64,000 nucleotides of DNA from Selaginella moellendorffii (GCF_000143415.4 NW_003314275.1:2098697-2162696), one strand, 5' to 3'; numbered from the stretch's first letter, positions 1-10,857 are shown. Made by a program: numbers and translations. Notes: generated from the letters alone by a model not told the origin.

Positions 1-473
1 GGACTCGGACTCGGTCTCGGTCTCGGTCTCGGCCTCGGTCTCGGTTCCATCTCGGACTCCATCTCGGACTCCATCTCGGGTCCATCTCGGACTCCATCTC
101 GGGTCCATCTCGGACTCCATCTCGGGTCCATCTCGGACTCCGTCTTGGTCCATTTTGGACTCCATCTCGGACTCCATCTCGGACTCCGTCTTGGTCCATT
201 TCGAACTCCTTCTCGGACTCCATCTCGGACTCCATCTTGGACACTTCCACGTGTCATGTGTTGGTCCTTTCGGGTCCCTTTTTAGAGCCTCGCTTATGGC
301 TCGCTTCGTGCTCATTCCTTGAGCACCTTGTTGGGAGTTCCACTCCCGCTCTCGACCTTTCAAGTCGGAGCTTTTAGTCCAAACGTGTTACGCTCGTTTG
401 GCTTTCGCTTCGGCCACTACCACATGGCACCCTTCTGGCTCCACTTTGGGGCCTAGGGATTTTGTGTCTCACA
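1..473 (+). mobile_element. LTR (3' part), satellite-bearing family, copy 1
   Basis: The window opens inside a tract of 6-bp (CTCGGT/CTCGGA) and 11-12-bp (CTCGGACTCCAT, CTCGGGTCCAT) tandem units to about 240, followed by a unique tail of about 235 bp. The tail is nearly identical to 2380-2614 and ends with the same TGTCTCACA terminus. By comparison with the bounded copy at 874-2614 this is the 3' end of an LTR whose start lies outside the window. It may be a solo LTR or one end of a longer element. Long reading frames through the tract only translate the satellite. Confidence 0.7.
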
Positions 474-483
474 TTCGTCAACA

Positions 484-3400
484 TGGACATCTATAGTCTG
501 TACAAACAGAATGGCCTTGGGACAAACATAGGTATGTTCCTTGTTTTGGTTTTCAAGCCAGGAACGACAAATACCCTCTCGGTGTCACCGGAAATCGAGA
601 GGGATTGGGATGACATTTGGAAAATGAAGTCCCGCGAATTTGACAACAAGCTTATGAGCCATCCTGAGACTCAACAATTTGTGGGGAAAATGTTCTACAT
701 TATCGACGGGAATCATCGCTAGTGCGCGTGGATGAAGTGCATCCGAGAATGCTTCCGAGACGATCCTGTCTATCACATCAATGTTCCGGTTGGACATGTA
801 CATGCGAGAGGATCTCTAGATGTGGCAAGGCTTGTGATAGCTTGCCACAAAATTAATGCGTAAGTACCTCTCTGTAAGCGACTAAATTTTCCATTCTACT
901 TTAGTCACTTAACCACACCTCCGACCATTTGGAGGAGTCTCATTCACAACCTCCATAAGTCCAACTCAGGACTTGGGGGCTTGCTAGCCCCGAGAATGGC
1001 ATCCATGCCACTCAACCTTAGCACTTGGTCCAAGTGCTCCACGTGTCCGATCCCATGATCGACACCCCAAGGTACCACCAACGTATCGGCCCGTTACGCT
1101 AAGGCCATGCCCAATTACCTTGGTCACACTGGTGGTCCCACACCACCTGCATTCCAATCCCGTCTCTCAAAGACTGGGTCATCCGTCCATGAGGGATCGT
1201 CCCAGATCCACTCCTTAACATCCTTAGGATGCCTACAGACATGGGGAATAGCCTTCCCCAATATCTCTGTTCCGGTCCCCACCAAGTCCCTTTCTGTCCT
1301 TGGCTGTGTTCGCCAACACTGCCACTGGATCAAGGCCCACCGGCCCGACCACTAAGTCCCACTATCCTCTAGGACTTCCTCACTGTGTGATTGTGTCCTT
1401 GGTCACCACACCGGAGGGCTACCCCTCTTCCTTTCCACCGTCTGGGACTTTGGGACACCATTTCGGAACACCGTGGCCTTACGCGAGCCACCTGGGTACT
1501 CTCCCCACCTTTCGCCTTTAGGTGCTCTAGCCATGGGCTTAGAGCGAGGTTCCGTTGAGCCACGACAGGTATCCAAGTAGGTAGTGCCACCCACACTTGG
1601 ACTGGGAGCATTGGCCAGTCGATCTCCCGGGGGAACTAGAGCCGGCTCTTGAACACTTCACCAAGCTACCCCGCTTGTCGGTCCGTGTTCACTCTAGTCT
1701 TGGACTTCCCAGTGGGCAGCTCATCAGCCTTTCCTGGCCAAACTGGCTCCACTGCAGTCCTCCCCCTACTATACTTTTGGAGCTCACCAAACCCCCCAGG
1801 GTCTGGGAGACGAACGCTTTGGGCTTTCACCCTCTCAGGCTTCGAACTCGGACTCGGACTCGGACTCGGACTCGGACTCTGACTCGGACTCGGACTCGGA
1901 CTCGGACTCGGATTCGGACTCGGACTCAGCCTCGGCCTCGGCCTCGGTCTCAGTCTCGGTCCCGATCTCGGTCTCGGTCTCGGTCCCGGTCTCGGTCTTG
2001 GTCCCGGTCTCGACTTCGGACTCCATCTCGGGTCCATCTCAGACTCCATCTCGGACTCCATCTCGGGTCCATCTCGGACTCCATTTCGGACTCCATCTCG
2101 GGTCCATCTCGGGTCCATCTTGGACTCCATCTCGGACTCCACTTCGGACTCCATATCGGACTCCACTTCGGGTCCATCTCGGACTCCACTTCGGGTCCAT
2201 CTCGGACTCCAACTCGGGTCCGCCTCGGACTCCATCTCGGACTCCATCTCGGGTCCATCTCGGACTCCATCTCGGACTCCACTTCGGACTCCATATCGGA
2301 CTCCACTTCGGGTCCATCTCGGACTCCACTTCGGGTCCATCTCGGACTCCAACTCGGGTCCGCCTCGGACTCCATCTCGGACACTTCCATGTGTCATGTG
2401 TTGGTCCTTTTTGGGTCCCTTTTTGAAGCCTCGCTTATTGCTCTCTTTGTGCTTGTTCCTCGAGCACTTCGTTAGGAGTTCCACTCCCGCTCTCGACCTT
2501 TCAAGTCGGAGCTTTTAGTCCAAACGTGTTACGCTCGTTTGGTTTTTTCTTCGGTCACTACCACGTGGCACCCTTCTAGCTCCACTTTGGGGCCTAGGGA
2601 TTTTGTGTCTCACACTCTCCTTCTTCAATCACTTTTAACAATTTGTGTTTTGCAGACTGGGACAGTTTGTAGTGCAGAAACAAAGCCTAGTACATGATAT
2701 CGAGCAGATCCGGTTTCTTGCCAATCTCGACAAGGATGCAGTCTGCAGCCACTATAGTGATGATTTAGCATCACTTATTCGACATCAACGAGGTCGTCAG
2801 GATGCCAATAGATGGTACAAGAATTCAGTGGCTTTTATGACAGCTGTGTGGAGTAAAGTATGTTCTTTTAAGTATACTTCTTATCATAGAATGTTTGTGT
2901 TGTCTTCAGCCATTGGTGAAGGTTAAGCAAGATGCATATGCACAGTCGCATCAAGCTGAAAATGATCAAGAACTCTCAGAGCATTTAGCTGCAATTGACA
3001 AGAAAATCAACAGCACAAAGAAAACAAAGGTAAAGAAATTACTTAGTGTGGCTGACCCTCGACGCCCAAAGGAGTGGTTCGATATTATAATAGAGATTGC
3101 TTATCATGAAAGTAAGTATTGTTTGTATTTACATGAAGGTTCTCACAAAAGTTATTTTTTAGTGGGCAAGATTCCAGATGAGATTATTTACAACATCTCA
3201 AAGTCAAAACTTACATATGAGGAACAGATACACATTCTGAACGACCTCAATAGCAGACTCAGGGAAGGAGAAAAAGGTTTGGACAGTATGATGAAGACTG
3301 TGATGAGGAGGACCGTCTACATTTCACAAACTGTATACGAAGGGGAGATGTTTTTAGTGCCTTTCATAGGGGATGATCCTGAGCAACTTCCATTTAAGGA

Positions 3401-5041
3401 CTTCGTCACCATTGAGCTTACAAAACTTGGAGAGGACTGGCTGCCAAAGAAGGCCACAAGCACGACTCCATTTGATAAACAACTTAGCCAACCTTACTTC
3501 ATGCGTCGAGCGGCTTTCAGGTAACATACAATTTCTCAACTATACTCAATTGTTTATATTTTATTATAGGTATCTCCAATATAGAGGCGTTCCTCTCGAA
3601 ACACCGGTATGCACACGCCTCTTGAGGCATGGTGTGAGAGATGGAGGCATGTACTCGACAACAATGAAGTTTCTAACAGCAATAAAGCACGCTTGTCCTT
3701 GGGAATTGGAGATGCCAGATTATGAACCAACCCACCATGAGGCTGCAAGAGGCAACAATGATGACAAAGATGATGGCCATGAGAATGTCAACCCTGTTGG
3801 TGCCAATGGCGAGCAAAGCAAAGATGGCGGTGAGAACGAGATTCTTCGAGACGAAGTCGAACAAGAGAACCAGAACATCCAAGAAGTTCTACCTCGACGA
3901 AAGCGAGCAAATCCACATCTGGAGGAATTAGTCAACAGTGATAATGATCATCCAAGACGTCCCCGTAACCGAGGAACTTCTCGAGGTATATTTCTTTTTA
4001 TTCTCTCCTTTTCTTAGTTCCTCAAAATGGTTGCAGCAAAAACTGTCGGGAGTAACTTCATTCCAACTCGTCTTGATGCTCGAGAAGAGGACTTGGAGGA
4101 ACTTACATCTACCACACGCCACATGACGGTATGTAAATTTTTCTTAAGTTCACATTTTATCTTTGTCTTCCCCCCCTAGATTCGCCTTGTATCTCTAGTG
4201 GCATTCCGTGGTGAAGTTGGGATCTTTATTGGCTCCTATAGTTCATTGATGGCATCTTTTGAGGAGGATGCTGAGAATATGGCTATCCGGCAAAAGTGGG
4301 AGCGCTTTTTTCAGAAGATCCATAGGCGACCACTCAAGAGCACAAACTTCATGCTCTTTGACATGCCAGATGGTCTTCCAGACGCTAATGGTGATGTCCC
4401 AAGCTGGAACAACCTGACTAAAGACCACTTGAAGGATGCATTCCTTTTGGCAGCAATTCTCCTTCACACAACCGGTCAAGTTGCCTTCATTCTCCCGAAT
4501 GACCCCCATTGGATGTCTTGCCTTATGAGGTATGCAAGTCGAGTCAACTTCAAGAGGTTCTCTTCTGGATGCATCATGGATAGTGTTGGGGTCGAGACCA
4601 AAGGTGTCCTAGGCATGCTAGAGAAGGTAAGAAATCATTTTCTGTTTTGGTTGTCTCTAAAGTTTTATTATTCAGGTTATGATGTGGACCTACCATGTGT
4701 TTTGCAAAAAAGAAAATGACGGTTTTCGTGATAGCGAGCATGCTGCAAGGGTTTTGCCAGGGTATGATAGCTTTACTGACATCATACCAAATCTCATAGA
4801 CGACGACATCCGCAACACATTGTCTAGGTATCAGTTCCAATCTCCATTGGCGATGCATGTCCTATTTGAGCTTTATTGCCCAACTAGAGGTGTTGTCATC
4901 GATTGCACAGCAGGTAGTGGTTCGATGGTCGAAGCAGCACGTGACTCTGGTAGATTGGTGTTTGCGATTGAAGAATATGAGTTCTTCAAACGCCGTCTTC
5001 GAGGTTTTCATCCTTCTCTATCAGTTGCTTCTAGGAGGTAA
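484..5041 (+). CDS. ParB-like motif plus beta-class DNA methyltransferase-like protein (5' end and integrity uncertain)
   Basis: Exons that join in frame: 484-860, 2656-2857, 2910-3111, 3163-3520, 3570-3985, 4037-4128, 4180-4626, 4676-5041, all with GT-AG introns; most introns are about 50 bp and the first is 1.8 kb because of an LTR insertion. Exon 1 contains IIDGNHR (699-719), resembling the ParB/Srx-type D-G-x-x-R signature. The last exon contains VIDCTAGSGS (about 4891-4920) followed by GRLVFAIEEYEFF, matching the C-terminal SAM-binding motif I region of N4/N6-type DNA methylases. Upstream, LFDMPDG (about 4354) lies where the catalytic DPPY motif is expected and looks degenerate. Between them is a charged, probably disordered stretch (about 3720-3960). 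An in-frame TAG at 720-722 follows IIDGNHR, so this copy may be a pseudogene, and exons upstream of 484 may be missing. The fold assignments are inference from motifs. DNA binding and base methylation would be the family role, but the altered motif IV argues against ordinary catalysis. Confidence 0.55.
874..2614 (+). mobile_element. Solo LTR (1,741 bp) inside an intron, TSD CTCTC
   Basis: The element begins TGTAAGCG and ends CTCACA, and is flanked by the perfect 5-bp direct repeat CTCTC at 869-873 and 2615-2619. No internal gag-pol sequence is present, so it reads as a solo LTR left by LTR-LTR recombination. The 3' half (1840-2390) is the same satellite tract found at 1-240, and the tail 2380-2614 matches 241-473. 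It sits inside the first visible intron of the methyltransferase-like gene, between a donor at 861 and an acceptor ending at 2655. Those flanking exons still join in phase, so splicing may tolerate the insertion. The strand of the parent element is not known. Confidence 0.85.
1843..2385. repeat. Satellite tract inside the LTR
   Basis: The tract has a hexamer zone (CTCGGA/CTCGGT/CTCGGC, about 1843-2015) followed by a zone of 11-12-bp units (CTCGGACTCCAT and CTCGGGTCCAT) arranged in a higher-order repeat of about 120-130 bp; for example the block near 2105-2235 recurs near 2250-2370. It yields open frames in several phases because the unit lacks stop codons. Those frames are not genes. Confidence 0.9.
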
Positions 5042-5449
5042 TTTATGATGTTTTAAAAACTTATAAATAATATATATTTAGTTTTCTAGAAGTCTTCCTA
5101 GGTATGCATGGCACATCATATGCAATGTGTAAATTGAGGAGTGGTATGAAAAATCTATTTATTAATGATACATTAAAAGACAATTGAATGCAATGAGAAA
5201 GATGTGTCACATGTCAATGTGATAATGATTGTGACACTGACAGTGTCAGTGTAGCAGATAGCGACAGTGATAGTGTCAGTGACAGAGATGACAAAGTTAC
5301 AATGTCAGTCTGTCAAATTTCATAATTACTAGTATTATCAGTTTATTATCTATAGGTAATACAATTTTGTTAATAAAAAAAAGGCGAGAGGGGGGGGGGG
5401 GGGGGGATGAATAATATCATAGTGTAAGAATTATTAGTGGCTGGAATTT
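5042..5449. other. Intergenic: biased repeats, no gene seen
   Basis: The stretch holds AT-rich sequence, a cluster of near-palindromic CACTGACAGTGTCAGTG-type words (5230-5290) and a homopolymer run of 16 or more G near 5391-5406. No coding signal was recognised. Confidence 0.6.
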
Positions 5450-5998
5450 TCAGTAGGATGGCCTAAAAATACCATATTCAGCACTTGTGGATGTAGAATT
5501 TACTAACGGAATATTGTTCCTCACCATGAAATGATAATGATTGTATGTTCTTAACTCTTTCTTGATTTTCTTATACATCCATTTATGCACACCTTCCACA
5601 CTAGTTCTTGGGCAGTTGTGACAGTGTTCTAGAAAAGTTTCTAGACCCATACAGCCTTCCATTTTATCTAAATAAAAGTAGCAGATGGGACACTGGAGAT
5701 AATATGTGTTCATTCTTTCAAAAGTTTCAACCATATCGGAAGCAAGATCTTGAAGAAACATCTGGCATTGCTCTTGAAGCACATGAGGCAATCCATCTTT
5801 AATAGCAACATCTAGAACATTATCTAGAAGAGGGATCTCTTGTTCAGTCACACTTGGGGCTACAAAAGAAAAAGCCTCACAACGATTGATGTATGGAGGG
5901 AAGGGTGGAATGTTGGTAGAAGTTAGAGATGGAGGTGGAGACTCATATGAAATGCATGGGGGCCAAGTGCGAGTAGTAATAGCATTTTCCCTAGCCAT
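5450..5998 (-). CDS. Gene A: 182-aa C2HC-motif protein, unknown family
   Basis: This is an uninterrupted 182-codon frame. The N-terminal third is rich in proline and serine. The middle contains CPIC, then 18 residues, then H-x3-C (C-x2-C-x18-H-x3-C), which suggests a zinc-binding knuckle. A basic segment (KWMYKKIKKELRTY) and a conserved NNIPLVN block follow. Gene B at 6257-6811 is a tandem paralog, and a second copy of both lies in the inverted arm at 10119-11256. A TATAAATA box lies about 55 bp upstream (6051-6058) and is conserved upstream of the other copy. I do not recognise the family. The intact frame beside three broken relatives suggests it is the youngest or only functional member. 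Confidence 0.6.
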   Translation of the reverse strand: MARENAITTRTWPPCISYESPPPSLTSTNIPPFPPYINRCEAFSFVAPSVTEQEIPLLDNVLDVAIKDGLPHVLQEQCQMFLQDLASDMVETFERMNTYYLQCPICYFYLDKMEGCMGLETFLEHCHNCPRTSVEGVHKWMYKKIKKELRTYNHYHFMVRNNIPLVNSTSTSAEYGIFRPSY

Positions 5999-6050
5999 TC
6001 CTACACTCTAAACAAATTGAAATTTCAATGTTGAAAGCATCCCTTGTTGG

Positions 6051-6058
6051 TATTTATA
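6051..6058 (-). promoter_or_regulatory. TATA box of gene A
   Basis: TATAAATA on the minus strand lies about 53 bp upstream of the gene A start codon. The same word lies at 10850-10857 about 53 bp upstream of the A' start in the opposite arm. Conservation of sequence and spacing supports a core promoter. Confidence 0.5.
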
Positions 6059-6256
6059 CTAAGAAAAGATCTAGGGGTTTTTGAAAGTTTAAATTGTCAG
6101 TCTCAAAAATGGGACTTCAGAATTATAACAGTGTCAGAACCACTTGTATATATAATAATATCTTTATACATGCTAGAATAATATCATTCTCGAAAATATA
6201 AGATTCTCCACTTTACTCATAAAGAATTAACCTTTTGAAAAAACTATGCATAACTT

Positions 6257-6811
6257 TCACATTACATTAAAGGGTGGCCTAAATATCCCATATTCAACAC
6301 TTACTGATGCAGTGTTCACCAATGGAATATTGTTCTCCACCATGAAATTATAATAGCTGTGTGTTTTTAATTCTTTCTTGATTTTCTTATACATCCACGC
6401 GTGCACACCTTCCAAACCCGCTCTTGGGCATTTGCGACAATGCTCAATAAAATTTACCAAACCCATGCAACCATTTGTCTTGTTTAAATAAAAGTTTCAT
6501 ATAAGACACTGAAGATAATATGTATCTACATTAAGCTCCGCTGCCATATCTGGAGCAAGATTTTGAAGAAAATATTGATATCGCTCTTGAAGCATTGGAG
6601 GCAATCCAACTTTTTTAACAACATCATAAGGAAGGAGTTTTTGTTCAGTTGCACTCAAGGTCGCAAATGGAAGAGCCTCACAACAGCCCTCAAAATGAAA
6701 AAGAGGATTGTTGCGTAGAGGTGAAGGTGGATTATTGGTTGAGATTGAAGATGGAGGTGGAGACTCATATGAGAGGCCTTCGGGACCAAAAGTAAACTTC
6801 TTCCTAACCAT
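6257..6811 (-). pseudogene. Gene B: C2HC-motif paralog of A, one nonsense codon
   Basis: The product would be about 184 aa, collinear with gene A (Pro/Ser-rich N-terminus, zinc-type motif, basic helix, NNIPLVN block, IFRPPF near the end). The only break is TGA at 6497-6499, where gene A has the second Cys codon (TGC) of CPIC; the first Cys and the H-x3-C part remain. The copy in the other arm (10119-10651) keeps CPIC intact but is broken elsewhere. The function is unknown. Confidence 0.6.
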
Positions 6812-7252
6812 TGCAACACACAAGAAGAATTAAACTTCCTAGAAATAAGAATTCTTTTATTAATATACTATATTTCAATCTCAGGAATGATGTTTTATTA
6901 TGACATGACACTATAGTGAATGATAATTGTCAGTCTTAGTAATTACAACCTACTATGAGAAACAAGTGGCTATAGGGTTTCAGAAGCTAAAAACTAGCAT
7001 ATAATTAATATGTAGCCTTATTTTATATAGTTGGCCTGCCATATATAATAATAGCGAATATACACAGGCACGCAAGTATGCATTTTTGCAAGATTACCTT
7101 TCAATCCCAAAATCATATATAGATTTAATTCTTTGATTTGTCTACATCATATATCTTTGCAAAGACAAAACATATCAAAAGGAATAAGATATATATAAAA
7201 AACTTACATTTTTTTATAATATTTTAGTGGATTACAAAAGCCATTGAAAGGT

Positions 7253-7498
7253 TTATAGAGTGGATTTATTAATGCTTTCCGCTGTATTGTCCATTTCTTC
7301 TTTTCTCTTGCTCTGGATTGTTGTTTCGGAAGTAACAGGAGCATTTTTATCAATAGTGACAGTGGTTTCCACATTCCCGGATGGGTAATAAGGACCAGAC
7401 ATGTAATATGAAGATTGTGGTAGTGAAACAAAATTCACATTCTCACATTTCTGTATGCTAGAACTACTTACAGATTTTTTGTCTTCCTTGCTTCCCAT
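7253..7498 (-). CDS. Gene C: 81-aa small protein, unknown
   Basis: The frame is ATG-initiated (MGSKEDKKS...), hydrophilic and Ser/Thr/Lys-rich, with a central YYPSGNVET segment. Its counterpart in the right arm (9464-9700) keeps the same start, the YYPSGNVET block and the same C-terminal ESxNKST pattern, which is better evidence for a once-coding frame than ORF length alone. No family was recognised and there is no visible signal peptide or membrane segment. It lies upstream of B and A in the same orientation. Confidence 0.45.
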   Translation of the reverse strand: MGSKEDKKSVSSSSIQKCENVNFVSLPQSSYYMSGPYYPSGNVETTVTIDKNAPVTSETTIQSKRKEEMDNTAESINKSTL

Positions 7499-7860
7499 TT
7501 TTGTAAACCCTAAAGAATGAACAAGTGAATCAGTGTTTCGAATTATTTATATATTTCTGGTCAATTGTTGAAATGTACAATAGAAATTTTCCAGTTCATT
7601 CGAACTTCAATATTCCCATTTTATTTGGGACCAATAAAGCCCAAAAATTTCTATGGGTTCAGACGAACTTCTAATTCTAGAAATTGTATAAACTGCATTA
7701 GAAAGATTCAAAAAATAAAAATCTCTCTGAACCATTGATACTTAAACTCATAAATTTCAAGTTCACCAAAGAATAACATTTTTCTGACTTAATATTTCCT
7801 TATAAAACTTATGGTTGACTTTGTTGACTAGCATTGACTTGAGCTGAATTGAGCTCAACT

Positions 7861-9063
7861 CATGAACTTAACTCAACTTTGGACCATCCTCGGGAGGTTG
7901 AGATCAAGAATAATAAAGTCAAACCATCAACTGCTAGGCAAAAGCTACTATGTCAACAAACAGGAAACCAGCCAGGAAAGAAGCAAGTATTGAGCCCAAT
8001 GGAAATGAGCCCATGTGAGACTTTAATGGATTAACTCCCAAAGTTTCTTATTTATAACTTTCAAGAAAAATTATGGCAAGTCTTTTAAAATAAATATGGA
8101 ATGGAAAATATTTGGTAGAATCTCCCATGTTTACTCCCCCTGGCCTAATACAACATACCCATCACATGGCCATCTCACACATGTGAATAGCATGCACATA
8201 ATATCTATATATATATAAAGTGATAGTGGGGAGGCCTGCCGGCTGTTGGATCCTAGGCCCAAGCCAAGCTCAGTATCCATGGTTGTGGGAAAAATCATGT
8301 TGATGTTTGGATGGCCAATCAATAATGGGCATGTTACCTGGAAGAGAAGAAGCTCATTGAGTGTTGTGGGTGAAAGCCAAAGATTAGAAAAGACATGCAT
8401 TGGTCTAGGAATCACATTGCACCCAGGACAGGAGAAATCTACCCACTACCTTTGATCCATTCCCAATAACATGTACTCTTAGCATTGTCAAGTGGTGATG
8501 AAGGATGATTGTGATGAGAATTAGCATTGGGCTCACACCAGGGTTGCCCGCAATTATTTGGAACCATGCTGCATCACAACCCGATGCTTTTACTTCTGGA
8601 ATTGGCTAGCACTAGAATTACTCTAGAGCTTCCAAGATCAATTGAGACCAAGAAAGTAAGTCAGCTGTTGACACTGGGCATAATTTTCTTTTTTTCTTGC
8701 AGTTTTAGTGTGACCATCAAGAGGAAGAAACTTTGTGCCAATTGTAAGTGTCAAGAGCTAGAATGCTGGGAGAAGGTGTCTTGATGGGCTGGCCACACAA
8801 TCAATAATGACAGCTTCTAATTTAGCCTTCAATCACAACAATCTAGCCTTTTATGTGTTATGGACATTTCATATGTGTTTATTTGAGTTTGTGGACACTA
8901 TCAACCAGCAGAGCTGGAGCCAAAGCTAACCTTCAATGCAGCCAGAATCATTAGAGAGTTTGCAATCCTTATTCTTCCGCATGAAAGAACAAGCCCAATG
9001 TGAGTTTTTGAAGTTATAGCTTGCAAACTCCATCCACTTCTCATGGCTGGGGATGGTCTAAAT
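7861..9063. other. Spacer between the inverted arms, no confident gene
   Basis: About 1.2 kb of single-copy sequence separates the arms. Frames such as 8246-8455 (+) and 8527-8784 (+) are short, lack recognisable motifs and have no counterpart elsewhere in the window. I see no structural RNA or transposase. Confidence 0.5.
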
Positions 9064-9463
9064 TTGAATTGAGCTCAATTTAGTTTAAGTCAATGCTGGT
9101 CAACATAGTCAACTTTAAGTTTTATAAGGAAATGTCAAGTCAGAAAAATGTTATTCTTTGGTAAACTTGAGATTCATGAATTTAATTGTCAATGGTTTAG
9201 AGAAATTTCTATTTTTTGAATCTTTCTAATGCAACTTATACAAAAAAATACTGATTGAGTAGTTTCTAAAATTAAAAGTTTGTTTGAAACCATAGAAATT
9301 TTTGGGCCTTTTTGGTCCCAAATAAAAATGGGAATATTGAAGTCCAAACGAGCCTGAAATTTCTATTGTACATTTCAATATTTTGGCATTTCAACAATTA
9401 ACTAGAAATATATAAATAATTCAAAACACTGATTCACTCATTTATTCTTTAGGGTTTACAAAT

Positions 9464-9700
9464 ATGGGAAGCAAGGAAGACAAAAAATCTGTGAATAATT
9501 CTAGCATACAGAAATGTGAGAATGTTAATTTTGTTTTACTACTACAATTTTTATATTACACTCTTAGTCCTTATTACCCATCTGGAAATGTGGAAACCAT
9601 TATTACTATTAATAAAAATGCTTCTATTACTTCAATCTAGAGAAAGAGAAACGAAGAAATGGATAGCACAACAGAAAGCACTAATAAATCCACTTCATAA
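9464..9700 (+). pseudogene. C': decayed copy of gene C
   Basis: It starts with the same MGSKEDKKSV residues and retains YYPSGNVET. A TAG at 9638-9640 replaces the CAG codon of the left copy, next to a 9-bp deletion. The frame continues after the stop to an equivalent C-terminus. Confidence 0.65.
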
Positions 9701-10118
9701 AGCTTTTTATGGCTTTTATAATCCACTAAAATATTATAAAGAAAACTAAGTTTTTTATATATATCCTATAAGTGTACATAGTATATATGATGTGAATGAA
9801 TAAAAAAGTTAAATCTATATATGTTTTTGAGATTGAAAGGTAATCTTGCAAAAAGGTGTGTTTGTGTGTCTACATGTATTTGCCATTATTATATATGGTA
9901 GACTAGCTATATAAAATAAGGCTATATATTAATTATATGCTAGTTTTTAACTTCTTATAGCCACTTGTCTTCAATAATAAGTTGTAATTACTGAGAATGA
10001 CAATTATGATTTAATATATTGCCACGTCATAATAAAATGTCATTCTTGAGATTGAAATATAGTATATTAATTAGAGAATTTTTATTTTTGGAAAGTTTAA
10101 TTCTTCTTGTGTGTTGCA

Positions 10119-10651
10119 ATGGTTTGGAAGAAATTTAGTTTTGGTCCTATAGGCCTTTCATATGAGTATCCACCTCTATCTCTAAGCTCAATCAATAATT
10201 CACTTTCACCTTTATACAATAATCCTCCTGTTGTGAGGCTTTTTCATTTGCGACCTCGAGTGTAATTGAATAAGAGTTCCTTCCTTATGATGTTAAAAGA
10301 GTTAAATTAGCTTCAATGCTCCAAGAGTGATATCAATATTTTCTTTAAGATTTTGCTCCAAATATGGCATGAAAGCTTGATATAGATATATATTACCGGT
10401 GTCCTATATGCTACTTTTATTTGAACAAGACAAATGGTTGTATAGGTTTGGTAAATTTTATTGAGCATTATCGCAAATGCCCAAAAGTGGGTTTGGAAGA
10501 TGTGCACGTGTGGATATATAAGAAAATCAAGAAAGAATTAAAGACATACAGCTATTATGGATTTATGGTGAAAAATAATATTCCATTAGTGAACATTGCA
10601 TTAGTAAATGCTGAATATAGGATATTTAAGCCACCCTTTAATATAATGTGA
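10119..10651 (+). pseudogene. B': decayed copy of gene B
   Basis: It starts with the equivalent of MVRKKF (here MVWKKF) and ends with the KPPFNIM block. The reading frame is lost near 10240-10330 by indels and a stop, while the second half from CPIC through NNIPLVN is open. The intact CPIC here shows that the TGA in the left copy is a derived mutation. Confidence 0.7.
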
Positions 10652-10849
10652 AAGTCATACACAGTTTCTTAAAAAATTTAGTTCATTATGAGTAAAGTGG
10701 AGAATCTTATATTTTTGAGAATGATAGTATTTTAGTATGTATAAAGACATTATCATATATACAAGTGGTTCTAACACTATTATAATTCTGAAGTCCCATT
10801 TTTGAAACTGAAAATTTAAACTTTCAAGAACCTTTAGATCTTTGTTTAG

Positions 10850-10857
10850 TATAAATA
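10850..10857 (+). promoter_or_regulatory. TATA box of A'
   Basis: TATAAATA lies about 53 bp upstream of the A' start, matching the arrangement at gene A. Confidence 0.45.

Larger units (their letters stand above)
5608..7860 (-). repeat. Left arm of 2.2-kb inverted repeat
   Basis: The segment aligns in inverted orientation with 9064-11256 across gene C, gene B, most of gene A and the spaces between them. Landmarks are the gene C start (7498 against 9464), the gene B start (6811 against 10119), the gene A start (5998 against 10910) and the inner ends, both containing GAGCTCAA. Divergence is substantial, with point changes and small indels, so the duplication is not recent. Confidence 0.85.

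Noticed and set aside
476-1840. The two satellite-tail copies as paired LTRs of one element enclosing an exon
   Set aside because: The copy at 874-2614 has its own complete TSD and termini, so the exon at 484-860 lies outside it and belongs to the host gene.
1843-2385. CRISPR-like regularly spaced repeats
   Set aside because: Units are contiguous 6- and 11-12-bp satellite without unique spacers, in a eukaryotic LTR.
1597-2484. Long Arg/Ser- and Arg/Thr-rich frames on both strands resembling SR proteins
   Set aside because: They are translations of the 6- and 12-bp satellite inside the LTR and are open in several phases at once.
5385-5410. Poly-G run as a G-quadruplex regulatory element
   Set aside because: A single homopolymer run beside poly-A is best explained as a microsatellite or sequencing-prone tract; no gene start is nearby.
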